Shown here: one piece after another, positions 54,855-64,000 of the stretch | How the letters are laid out: every line of letters begins with the position of its first letter | Position numbering within the stretch: the stretch's first letter is position 1 | Assembly: GCA_037176705.1 (NCBI GenBank) | Contig: CM073898.1 | Location: 37,575,488-37,639,487, forward strand | Reading direction: 5' to 3' | Source of the DNA: Molossus alvarezi | Lineage: Eukaryota > Chordata > Mammalia > Chiroptera > Molossidae | Length of the DNA stretch: 64,000 nucleotides | Program-made: the position numbers and the translations under genes | The notes under the pieces: generated by a model | The model's input: only the letters and a program-made list of their open reading frames with translations | What the model was told of the DNA's origin: nothing | Database searches by the model: none

Positions 54855-55097
54855 CCCTAGCTGGTGTGGCTAAGTGGTCAGAATGTTGGCCTGTGCACCA
54901 AAGGATTGTGGGTTCGATTCCCAGTCAAGGGAACGTACCTAGGTTGTAGGTTGAATCCCTGGCCCCAGTTGGGATGCGTGCAAGAGGCAAGCAATCTATG
55001 TGTCTCTCTCACATTAATGTCTCTCTCTCTCTCCCTCCCTCCCTCCACTCTCTCTAAAAATTAATGGAAAAAATATCCTTGAGTATCAACAAAAAAT
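54855..55097 (+). mobile_element. VES-like SINE, type C
   Basis: Head 'gccctagctggtgtggctaa', B box GGTTCGATTCC, second segment 'ggttgaatccctggccccag', CT tract, 'ctaaaaattaatggaaaaaa', decayed hairpin and tail. Approximate TSD 'aaagttttctttt' (54841-54853) and 'aaagctttcttct' (from 55098). Confidence 0.9.
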
Positions 55098-56228
55098 AAA
55101 GCTTTCTTCTTCTTACCCATACCACAGAATGAAATTTCAAAACTGACAAACCAAGAGAAGTGCCTACCATGCCATATGCCCATACACTTCGCACACATTC
55201 TCTTTTCATCTTCATTACCTTATAGGATATATGTTACCATGCTATCCTATAACAGAGATTTAAAACGAGGTCTAAGTAACTTTCCAAAGGTCAAGTGCAT
55301 CTGATCCCAAAGCATGTGTGTGTGAGTGCACACACACTAAAACCACTGCTGCCAAAAGCTAATTATCAACTAAAGGATAGTCCACAAGCACTTAAGAATT
55401 GTTCAATAGTAGTTTCATTTTCCATGACGAGAAGTAACTAAAAAAGTTAATGTCCATGGAAACTGACAGTACTAAAAATAGCTAGTGGTTTTATGTGAAT
55501 CAAAGTGTTTATATAACACTTTTATTAATCCAAGAAGTCTTGTATAAATCCCCATGAAATGTAATAGTGATTAACAGAGCAGTATCACAGCAACAAAGAC
55601 AAATAGTATCAATGGCCCAGCTGACACCAGAACAGCTGGTCTGACTCCAAGTCTAGGGTTCCTTAAACTGTAATACCCCATAGGGCCTGGGACATACTAA
55701 TTCTCTAACATATTCCACACCTTCTAAACCACTAAAGTTTATCCATCATCTTAAAATTTAGTTTAAGCATATTGGTTTAAGTTTAATTTAGTTTTATTCA
55801 GTCTGAGAAACACCTTATACCAGTGTTTCAAAATGCCAAATAAGAAAAGCAAAAGAATTATCTGATTTTGTACATAAAACCTGTGTCTAAAAAGAGTGCT
55901 TTCTTAAAACATGAGTCATAGACTCCCCATTATAAATAAGACTACAGCATCTATAATATATAGCACATTTATTTCCAGTGTTTTCATGTCCATATCTTGT
56001 TAAAATTTTACCTTGTTCTGTAAACTTAAGGAAGAATCATCATTCTCACTTCCAAGACAGGAAAACACGGGTTAAGGGAGCACTGGAGGGATTATGCCAT
56101 GGCATAGCTGGATGGGACTGACAGAGGAATTGACAAGTGCATGGGTTGCAGGGGTGGGGGACTTTTTCTGCCATGGGCCATTTGGATATTTATAACATCA
56201 TTTGCTGACCATACAAAATTATCAACTT
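55098..56228. other. No feature recognised (ASB3 intron)
   Basis: 55155-55330 has a faint MIR-like ring ('taactttccaaaggtcaag') but no clear alignment. The rest is AT-rich single-copy-looking sequence. Confidence 0.4.
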
Positions 56229-56246
56229 AAAAATTAGTCTGCTATA

Positions 56247-56491
56247 ACCAACAGACACAGACAACAGTACGGGGGGGGGGGTGTCAAAAGGGGAAAAAGA
56301 GGGACATCTATAATAAAAAATATTAATAAATTAAGTATTAAAACATTTTTAATACATATATTCTGCCATGTGGATATACCATAACCATCCTTTAAATTTG
56401 GAATTATACTTGTATTGTTTTTACAACATTTATCCTTATAAATAATGTTATAATAAATATTTTTGAGCAAAAAAATAAATAAAATAAAAAT
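56247..56491 (+). mobile_element. L1 3' end with apparent 3' transduction
   Basis: 56247-56340 is the extreme 3' end of a 5'-truncated L1/HAL1 ('ataaccaacagacacagaca' region, G run, 'ggtgtcaaaaggggaaaaag', 'agggacatctataataaaaa', first A-rich stretch). It is followed by about 120 bp of non-L1 sequence ending 'aataatgttataataaatat' (AATAAA-like signal) and then a second A-rich tail to 56491. One 18-bp TSD encloses the whole: 'aaaaattagtctgctata' at 56229-56246 and 'aaaaattagcctgctata' at 56492-56509. Confidence 0.8.
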
Positions 56492-56509
56492 AAAAATTAG
56501 CCTGCTATA

Positions 56510-58273
56510 TTTGCTCAGGCTCCTTTGGGGAGGCGTGTGATGTTACCTGGTATTGATTTCAAGGGCCTTATCCAACCCGGAGGCCGGACATTCCTAACCC
56601 TGAATTTTTACTTATATTCAGTTGGAGTTTAATATGCACCTTGTTAAACCGACAGCCCTTCATTCTGCCCGTTCTTGTTAATGTAGATCCTTACTACACA
56701 CCCAGAACAAAGACAAAGGACGGCTGTGCTACCCAGAGGAGAGCGGCTCACTCAGGGATAAGGGATCTTTAATGCTTCTCCAGCTTCTCCGATCTGACAG
56801 ACCAGCTCACGTACAGACCCCCGCTGCCCCACAGCCTTCCACAGCGCTGGCAAGCCCTTCCAGGTCACCAGACTACACACGTCCCCACAGACCCACAGCA
56901 CTGGCGCCCTATCTTTAAAGCTAAATAAACCATTTGTTTGTGCTAATACATGTGTAAAAGCTTAGTCATTTGGGATCAAACCAAATTGGCCCAGTACACA
57001 TTGTTATGAGAAGTTTAAGTGACCAGCCCATGTTGACAATCAACATCTCTGATACCAGATCCAAGAGATCTGACTTCAAGTCTAAGGTTCTTTAAACTGT
57101 GACAAACACAAAATAGTTCTCTAACATCTTCTAAACACTGAAACTTTCAGAAGATCTTTCCACTTCATAATAATAATAAAAAGAAAAGAATGTAGCTATT
57201 TCAGATATTGGCTCCAACTTTAATTGCACCATTTTTACCCCCCTCCCCACCATGAACACAAAGATCATTGGCCTGATGAACAATTAGAGGTAAGAACCAT
57301 ATTCATATGAATTGAAGAAGTCTTTCATCTGTAAATTATTAACACAGAAAATAATATAGCCATCAGTTCCATCTTAGTATATTATGCCAGTGAATAAGGG
57401 AATTTTATAACCATACATGCAATACTTCAAAGTGTGCAAAATTCCTATGAAAGTTTTAGTGATGCATAGCATTTCCAGATGTGTTGCCACGAGGCTGAGA
57501 GAAGATTAAGCCATGCCCTGAATTCAGAGTATGAAAAGCCTAGAAGCTGTAAGTAAAACACACTTTCATGAAAATCTGTTAAAACCAGATTTCAATTTGT
57601 TAATAAATCTCTCTTTTCTTGCATTGTGGTACTGATCATAGCTTAGAAAATAATGCCTGAAATCATGCTATACTTTTAAGTTATTTTTCTGACCCAATCA
57701 TTTTCAATTTAGTATGTTAAATCTAGTTTATTTACAGGTCTATTAGCAGACAAGAAAACTTTAACTTTTCAATTCTTACATAGAATTTTTCAATTTTGTT
57801 TCTTTTGTTGTATGTACTGACAGAACAATCCAAACAGGGTACTTTTATAAGAAGTTTTAATAAAATCAAAACAACGATAAAAATAAACTCCACAACTCTG
57901 AGTTCAGCTTTCGGCAGCAAGAACTGCACGTCCCCACACACCCACTGTATTTCCACAGCCATGCGTTGCGAGCCTGCCTTCTTGCCGGTATTCAAATGAT
58001 CTAGCTCAACTGTCCTCCTGTGGTTTCTATGCGTGGCTTTCCACATCAAATGTATTCATTTGACTTCTGGGCTTCTACTGAATTTATATTTTCATCATTA
58101 ATAAACTGTCTTTCTGACTGGCTTCCATCCTTTTGTTCCCAACCTTTCTTAGTTTACTTGTACAGTCTCTCTCTCCAACTGATTACAACTAGAAACTCTA
58201 GACAAAACACAAAAAAGCAACTGCCTGAGGACTCTAAAAAATAAATAACAGACATATTAGAGAAGGAACTCAA
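56510..58273. other. No feature recognised (ASB3 intron)
   Basis: 56690-56900 is GC-richer but shows no exon. The minus-strand open frame 57732-58049 (105 codons, starting MMWKATHRNHRR) has no recognisable motif, no match to ASB3, and does not look coding. Confidence 0.4.
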
Positions 58274-58277
58274 AATC

Positions 58278-58480
58278 TGAAGAATGGCTCAGTGGTTGAG
58301 TGTCAACCCATGCACCAAGAAGTTGCCCATTCAATTCCCGGTCAGGGCACACGCCCAGGTTGCTGGCTTGATCCCCAGTAGGGGACATGCAGGAGATAGC
58401 CGATCGATGTTTCTATTTCTCCCTCTCCCTTCCTATCTCTCTAAAAAAAAATCAATAAAAACATAAATTAAAAAAAAGAA
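58278..58480 (+). mobile_element. VES-like SINE, type B, slightly 5'-truncated
   Basis: Begins 'aatggctcagtggttgagtg', B box ATTCAATTCCC, 'gacatgcaggagatagcc', 'gatcgatgtttc', tail 'ctctaaaaaaaaatcaataa'. The TSD is not clear. Confidence 0.88.
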
Positions 58481-60095
58481 CATGTTTCCCCAATAGCATG
58501 TGACTCTTCGTCTTTTCACTATTGAATTAAAAAAACTTAAAAACAGTTCTAAGCACTTATTTTATGCTTAATTTTGTAAAAATTACAAATTGAGCATAAT
58601 ATGACTTAAATATTGACAAAAAAAAGTCACAGAGTTTGTCTTTATGTTTTAGAATGCTTAGAGTATCTTGCAGATAATTTTTTTCATTTCCTAATATCTC
58701 AAGGCACACTACACCCTAAGGTTAAGGCTTACTATTAACACTAATAAAAAACCATATTTTAAATACTTTTCTTGATATTTCTGAACTTCTTGTGAGTTCA
58801 GATTAGTTGATCGTCATTTCTATCACATAACGTGGCTACCTGATAAAGAACAGGGGTGCAGATCTACAACTATTTTCTTGGTTCAGTTGTACTTGTACCT
58901 TTAGTACTATCCACATAAAACACTGTTTCTTTGCAGAAATATTTTAAGCCACTTAGCCAATTTTGAAGAATTGCTTAAGATAAAACTGGTGATACAATCA
59001 TAGGTCCACTGAACTACATACAAGACACTATGTAAAACCATCTAGCATAAGCATTTCCTGTGATTAGAAAATTAAAGAATGAATCATGTTCTCATAATGT
59101 CTCAGAAAATAAAAACCCATTTTTCATTTCCCTAACTTGTTTAGGGAACTACTGCCCAGCAGTCTGATAGGACAAAATTATGTTCAATATTATAAAGCAA
59201 ATTTTAACTCTCTCAAAAAACCTTTCCACAAAGTCTCAGAAACCCCTGTTCTATCATAGTACAGAGCATACTCTCTCCACCTCTTGTCCTCAAAGAAGTC
59301 TGATCTTCCCAAGGAAATTACTTCCTTGACCAACTATTAAATAGGATTTTCTCATTCTTCCACACTTTGCCACACCAATCACAGGTCTAGGAAGCATTCT
59401 CATAATTCTTCTCTCTGTACCACCTTCACACCCATGTTTTTCTGTCTTTAAATTCCAACATATAACACTTCTATCCTTCCAGATTTTTCTTCCCCTTACT
59501 GCCACAAAACCCAAAATCAGTATCATTGAGACCTCAGGCCCCCTGACTCCTCCTGCCATCTGGTCTACAGATCCCTTTCCTTTCTCATTTCTTTTCCTAT
59601 CTAGACTGAAATCTATGGCTCCATCATTTCTGTTCTTTTATTTTATCATCCCAGTTCTGTACTCTGACAATCTCCAGGGTCAGCCTAACCATTTTCCTTC
59701 TGCACCACTTACTGAGAAAGCAAAGGAATGCTGGGAAAAATGTGATCATATAACCACATAAACTAGTACCACTTCCAACTTCCACCAGGCCCACAGAGTA
59801 GCTCAGCAAATATTTCACTGGCTGACAACTCATTTCCCAGAACAACCATTCTAAATCATCAAGGCCCCTACCCAACTCACTTCAACCTCCTTCTTCAAAG
59901 TAAAAAGAAAAGGTATCCTAGGATCTCTCTCTGAGCTTCAGATCCTCAAACTATAAACTGATCTATATCCACCCATCCTCACCTCTCTTCTCCTAACAGG
60001 AATGGGCCTGTTTGAGGCTAATCGCATCTTCCTCCGACATATCTGAAATGTTATTACATAAATTACTGCTTTTATCTCCAAATCTTTAATCTAAC

Positions 60096-60098
<3 letters not shown>
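58481..60098. other. No feature recognised (ASB3 intron)
   Basis: AT-rich. Minus-strand open frames at 59290-59559 and 59624-59875 carry no motif. Confidence 0.4.
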
Positions 60099-60137
<39 letters not shown>

Positions 60138-60163
60138 TTGGTTGAGTGTGTGTGTGTGTGTGT
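60099..60163 (+). repeat. (GT)n microsatellite, interrupted
   Basis: A GT run at about 60099-60131, then 'ttgctttttggttga', then a second GT run at about 60146-60163. Confidence 0.93.
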
Positions 60164-60309
60164 TTTACAAACTGAGACTCTTTGATCTATGAAACATGTT
60201 CAGCCTCTCTCGTCTTAAAAAGAAATATAAAATTCTGCCATGACCCTCCCTCATTCCCTTTTAGCCACACTGCACTGGTTAAAAAACTATGTTCACTTTA
60301 TTTTTCTTT

Positions 60310-60564
60310 CTTTATTTTTTTTTTTATCCTCACCTGAGGACATTTTTCCATTTTTTGTACAGATAGAGTGGGAAGGAGAGAGAGGAAGGGAGAGAGAGAG
60401 AGAAACATCGACGTGAAGGGACACATCGAGTGGCTGCCACCCGCACGACCAACCAGGGCCGGGGACAAACTGCAACCGAAGTACGTGCCCTTAGCGGGAA
60501 CCGATCCCAGGTCTCTCCAGACCGCAGGCCGACGCTCTAACCGCTGAGCCAAACTGGCCAGGGC
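60310..60564 (-). mobile_element. VES-like SINE, type A
   Basis: Reverse orientation: T-rich tail, 'atcctcacctgaggacattt', 'gaaacatcgacgtgaaggga', B-box complement 'gggaaccgatccc', 'gctgagccaaactggccagg'. It appears to have landed in the A-tail of another SINE A whose 3' end follows at 60570. Confidence 0.93.
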
Positions 60565-60569
60565 AAAAA

Positions 60570-60644
60570 GTTTTTTGGTTTTTTTTTTTATCCTCACCCG
60601 AGGACATTTTTCCATTTTTTGTACAGACAGAGTGGGAGGGAGAG
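60570..60644 (-). mobile_element. 5'-truncated SINE A (3' end only)
   Basis: T-run, 'atcctcacccgaggacattt', 'ttccattttttgtacagaca' and 'gagtgggagggagag'. It stops abruptly before the tRNA-like part. An 8-bp direct repeat 'tatttttc' (60299-60306 and 60645-60652) encloses this piece together with the full SINE to its left, consistent with the truncated one inserting first. Confidence 0.85.
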
Positions 60645-60714
60645 TATTTTTCATTCATAGATTCTAAATCAGTGTCTGATACATAGTTGACATGTAATTA
60701 AAAATCCACTCACT

Positions 60715-60979
60715 GCCCTGGCTGGTTTGGCTCAGCAGTTAAGAGCATCAGCCTGCGGTCCAGAGAGACCCGGGTTCAGTTCCCGCTAAGGGAATGCACC
60801 TCGGTGCGGTTTGTCCCTGTCCCTGGTTGGGTTGTGCGGGTGGCAGCCACTTGATGTGTCCCTTTCACATCGATGTTTCTCTCTCTCTCTTCCTCTCTCT
60901 CCCTCCTGCTCTGTCTGAACAAAAAATGGAAAAATGTCCTCAGGTGAGGATAAATAAACAACAATAAAAATAAATAAAA
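60715..60979 (+). mobile_element. VES-like SINE, type A
   Basis: Head GCCCTGGCTGGTTTGGCTCAG, B box GGTTCAGTTCC, CT tract, 'gtctgaacaaaaaatgg', hairpin 'gtcctcaggtgagga', mixed A-rich tail. Perfect 16-bp TSD 'taaaaatccactcact' at 60699-60714 and 60980-60995. Confidence 0.95.
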
Positions 60980-60995
60980 TAAAAATCCACTCACT

Positions 60996-62950
60996 AAAAA
61001 AATGAATGAAAACATCTAGACTTGTTTGTGCTTACTTATAGAAACACCTACATGATAGCTTCTCTTTACTAAAACTTCTGCCTATGGTCCACATTTAGAA
61101 CTAACTAAAATTATAGAGTATGTAGTTAAAAGTTCTCAAATAAACAAGTTACCAGAAGTGAATATTCTGCCCTCACTGCCTTCCCACCTTAAAACAGATA
61201 TTTGGGACCTGAAAAATAATTTTCTTTTGTTTTAACTGGGATACAGCTGTCCCAGGGTTCTGCCGGCACACATATCCAAGACAGTATGTATCTGGGAAGA
61301 TAAGATGAGCTTTCAAATAATACTGGTGACCTGATAGGTAGAAGACTTTTAAAAAATTCTGCCTTAATTGCTCCAGGGCAACAAATTCTCCTCTCTTAGC
61401 TTACCAACAGACTGTTGACAACATGAAAAAACAGTTTTAACAGCAAAATGTCCCAGCAAATGTGCATATAACCCACAGTACCTAGATTAGTAATGATTTT
61501 CCTACCACCACAAACAACAACAACAAAAACCCATTTGGATAAGAGGCTGTGTAAAGCTAAAATTATAAATGGGCAGATGGAACCTTGATAACATGTTAAC
61601 TATAAATTTATCATTAAAAAATAAAACCAAGTCTGCTCTTCAGGGCAGTAGCAGGACCCTGTCAGCGAAAGCATGGTTCTGCGCAGCTGTGAAGGCTCAC
61701 AGCAGGACTGGCATCTGAAGGCCAAAGGTCTCCCGCCCTATGGACAGTCAAGGAACTGTGGGCAGAGAGTTGTGCACATGGACGTCAGAATCATCTGGAA
61801 CCTAGAATGACTTCAGAACTAGAGAAGAAAGGAAGTAATAAATATAAGCCAGGTGCCCAAATACACAGTAAGTGTGACTAGTAACTGGAAAGTCAGTAAC
61901 AACAATGACAAGGGTAAGAGTGGGAGCTACAGACGAATGGGATAACCCATAAAGGGGCTGTTTTCTACAAAGGAGAAGGGGGAGTAATCTGAAGGCAGCA
62001 ATGTCGAGCAAGAAAAATATAAAAGAAGAAAAAAAGTTTCCTGCTCTATAAATAGAAAATCACGTTTCATTTTTTAAGACGACAGGTAATTACTGATTGG
62101 GTTCTTAGTAATAATGCCTCATTCAAATTAATAGCATCCAGAGTAATACCTCTAGAGTTCAAAGAAAAACATTGTAAATAGTAGGTTCTGAGTCTCACCA
62201 AATATTTACCTTTATTAATTCTACAGGCACAGACCCTGTGACTAGATACAAAGAACAATTTATCCTATAGTTTTAAAGAGGCAGCTCTTTACTCCCCATA
62301 TTTCCTCAGTCCCCACCAAACTTCCCAGCTTGTCAAATGTATTATCTAAAAACTGCAAGTTGGGGCTGTGCCCTCCTCTCATCTTTGTAACAAGTAACTT
62401 AAGATACACCACTTTTGAACAAGACATATGTTCTTGCTGTAGAAAAACAAGTATTCTTTTAAAAACTGGTTTATTAACTTCAACTAGAAATGGCTTGAGT
62501 AGACAAATGGAATGTTAGTTAATTATTACCAAAAAGGTACACTTCAAATTTGCAGTTATATGTCAATTTTTCCATAAAACTGGAAAAAAATTATTACTGG
62601 AAAGCATTATAGTTCAATTATTCCTAAACCTAAATTTAGTTTCTGACAGTTATGACCCAATCATTAACAAATATAACAATCTCATAAAATAAGTTGCCAC
62701 GAGTTTGCAGCTTTGTGTACTTAACGCAACTGGTTTATCTTGAAGAGTACATGAGGAAAGAGCATTGCTCAAAACTAGGAGCGCTACTCCAAGTTTCAAA
62801 GAAGCTGGTGGTTTAAACTGTGGATACTTGCTCAGCCCACCAAATTTAAGGAATCCTCAAAAATGTTCCCTGGGTTTCACAACAGAATACTTAGCCTAAG
62901 ACAGATAAACCTTAATTTTTCACTTTTCTTTTGCTTATACTTTTAAGATC
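60996..62950. other. No feature recognised (ASB3 intron)
   Basis: About 2 kb of single-copy-looking, AT-rich sequence. No ASB3 exon, RNA gene or clear repeat could be identified. Confidence 0.4.
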
Positions 62951-62954
62951 AACT

Positions 62955-64000
62955 ATCTCTTTTTCTTTTTAACTTGTCTTTATTGTTGAATGTATTATAG
63001 ATGAGCTCCGTTTTCCCCCCATTGACTCCCTCCTCCACAATCCTGCACCCCTGCTGCATTCCCTACAGTATTGTCTTTGTCCACTGGTTATATAAGTTCT
63101 TTGATTTAGTCTTCCTGTCCTCCCTCTCCCCTTCCCCTTAATGTTCATCAGCCTAACAACTAATTTATCCTTCTTAATTCTTTCACCTTTTTCATCCATC
63201 CCCCTAACCCCTCTCTCATCTGGCAGCCATCAAAAAGTTCTCTGTATCTATGAGTCTGTTTCTGTTCTGCTTGATCATTTTGCTTGTAGATTCAATTATT
63301 GATAGATATGTATTTGTTGTCATTTTATCGTTCATATTTTTGTTCTTCTTCAAGAAGACCTGTCAGCCTGGATGGTGTAGCTCAGTGGCTGAGTGTCGAC
63401 CCATGCACCAGGAAGGAGATCAACAGTTCGATTCCCACTCAGGGCACATGCCCATGTTGTGGGACAAATTCCCAGTTGGAGGCATGAAGGAGGCGGCCAA
63501 TCGATGTTCTCTCTCATTGATGTTTCTACATCTCTCTCCCTCTCCCTTCCTCTTGCTCTAAAAATCAATAAAGAAAAACAATTTTTTTAAAAAAGAAGAC
63601 CTATCAACATTTCATATGATACAGGTTTGGTGGTGATCAACTCCCTTAGCTTCTTCTTGTCTGGAAAACTCTTTATATGTCCATCATTTCTAAATTATAG
63701 CTTTGCAGGATAGAGTAATCTTGGTTGTGGGTTATTGCTTTTCATCACCTTGAGTATTTCTTGCCATTCCTTTCTGACCTGCAAAGTTTCTTTTGAGAAA
63801 TCAGCTGACAGTCTTATGGGAGCTCCCTTGTAGGTAACAAACTGCTTTTCTCTTGCTGTTTTTAAGATTCTCTCTTTGTCTTGAACCTTTTGCATTTTGA
63901 TGATGATGTGTCTTGGTTGGGCCTCTTAGGGTTCATCTTGTTTGGGACTCTGTGCTTCCTGGACTTGTATGTCTGTTTCCTTCACCAAGTTAGGGAAGTT
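62955..64000 (-). mobile_element. HAL1-like (half-L1) element, cut by window edge
   Basis: Read on the minus strand: ORF1 C-terminal sequence (SADFSKETLQVRKEWQEILK, PRLLYPAKL), the ORF1 end, then a few bases of the ORF2 start (MTTNTYLSI at about 63330-63300). After these the sequence passes directly at about 63295 into 'gcagaacagaaacagactca' and 'tagatacagagaac', which in L1s belong to the region just before the 3' UTR. A 3' UTR and A-rich end at about 62955 follow. ORF2 is essentially absent, which is the HAL1 arrangement. Frames are decayed. A SINE (63365-63592) is nested in it. Confidence 0.65.
63365..63592 (+). mobile_element. VES-like SINE, type B
   Basis: Head 'gatggtgtagctcagtggct' then 'gagtgtcgacccatgcacc', B box AGTTCGATTCC, 'ggcggccaatcgatg', tail 'ctaaaaatcaataaag'. 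TSD 'aagaagacctgtc' at 63352-63364 and 'aagaagacctatc' at 63593-63605. Confidence 0.93.

Larger units (their letters stand above)
54437..64000 (-). other. ASB3: ASB3 last intron (portion inside window)
   Basis: No other ASB3 exon was found between the terminal exon and the right edge. I looked in particular for the segment before the SOCS box (recalled as ...ILQQHI). At least 9.5 kb therefore appear intronic. The interval is filled with SINEs, an L1 with 3' transduction, a HAL1-like element and unassigned sequence. Confidence 0.7.

Noticed and set aside
57732..58049. A 105-codon minus-strand open frame within the ASB3 intron, in the ASB3 orientation
   Set aside because: The predicted peptide does not resemble ankyrin repeats or any ASB3 segment I know, and half of it is low-complexity hydrophobic. 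Not accepted as an exon.

Overview
This is mammalian nuclear DNA, almost certainly from a microbat. The strongest sign is more than twenty tRNA-derived SINEs of the bat VES type. Each has a tRNA-like head with A and B boxes, a CT-rich tract and an A-rich tail, and most keep clear target-site duplications (TSDs). Young L1 copies of one closely related family are also present. Nothing prokaryotic is here: no operons, no CRISPR, no dense coding. Recent Helitron, hAT or piggyBac insertions are not evident, which argues weakly against Myotis itself. The family of bat cannot be fixed from the sequence alone.

Only one host gene is recognised. It is the terminal coding exon of ASB3 (ankyrin repeat and SOCS box protein 3), minus strand, 54231-54436, carrying the SOCS box and stop codon, with a splice acceptor just upstream. 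Everything to its right (54437-64000) is therefore inside the last ASB3 intron or further upstream in the gene. Everything to its left is 3' UTR and then repeat-rich intergenic DNA.

Layout. 0-8.5 kb: ancient repeats (MIR, MER5-like hAT, MaLR-type LTRs, old L1) cut by young SINEs and short L1 3' ends. 8.5-18 kb: relatively single-copy sequence with scattered SINEs and one hAT-like element. 18-27 kb: an old minus-strand L1 with 5' UTR, ORF1 and the beginning of ORF2 (about 19.7-23.2 kb), then old plus-strand L1 3' ends, one of them split by a mariner-type MITE. 27.2-28.8 kb: a 5'-truncated young L1. 33.4-39.2 kb and 44.65-50.5 kb: two near-identical full-length L1 elements in opposite orientation with their 5' ends facing each other. 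51.6-53.1 kb: an L1 3' end, a SINE and a 34-bp minisatellite. 54.2 kb: ASB3 exon. 54.4-64 kb: intron with SINEs, an L1 carrying an apparent 3' transduction, and a half-L1 (HAL1)-like element running off the right edge.

The plus-strand full-length L1 has an intact ORF1 but its ORF2 carries one frameshift and three stops. One of those stops is shared with the minus-strand full-length copy. The points most worth a second look are this shared ORF2 stop, the inverted L1 pair, the 3'-transducing L1, a tailless SINE fragment with a perfect TSD, repeated re-use of the same insertion sites by successive SINEs, and a C-terminal extension of ASB3. I found no convincing evidence of a wholly new biological system. 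SINE types used below: A = head with GGTTTGGCTCAGCGG and a 3' end in GTCCTCGGGTGAGGA; B = head with GTGGCTCAGTGGTTGAG and a tail in CTAAAAATCAATAAA; C = head with GGTGTGGCTCAGTGG, a second GGTTCGATTCC-like segment, and the same 3' hairpin as A.
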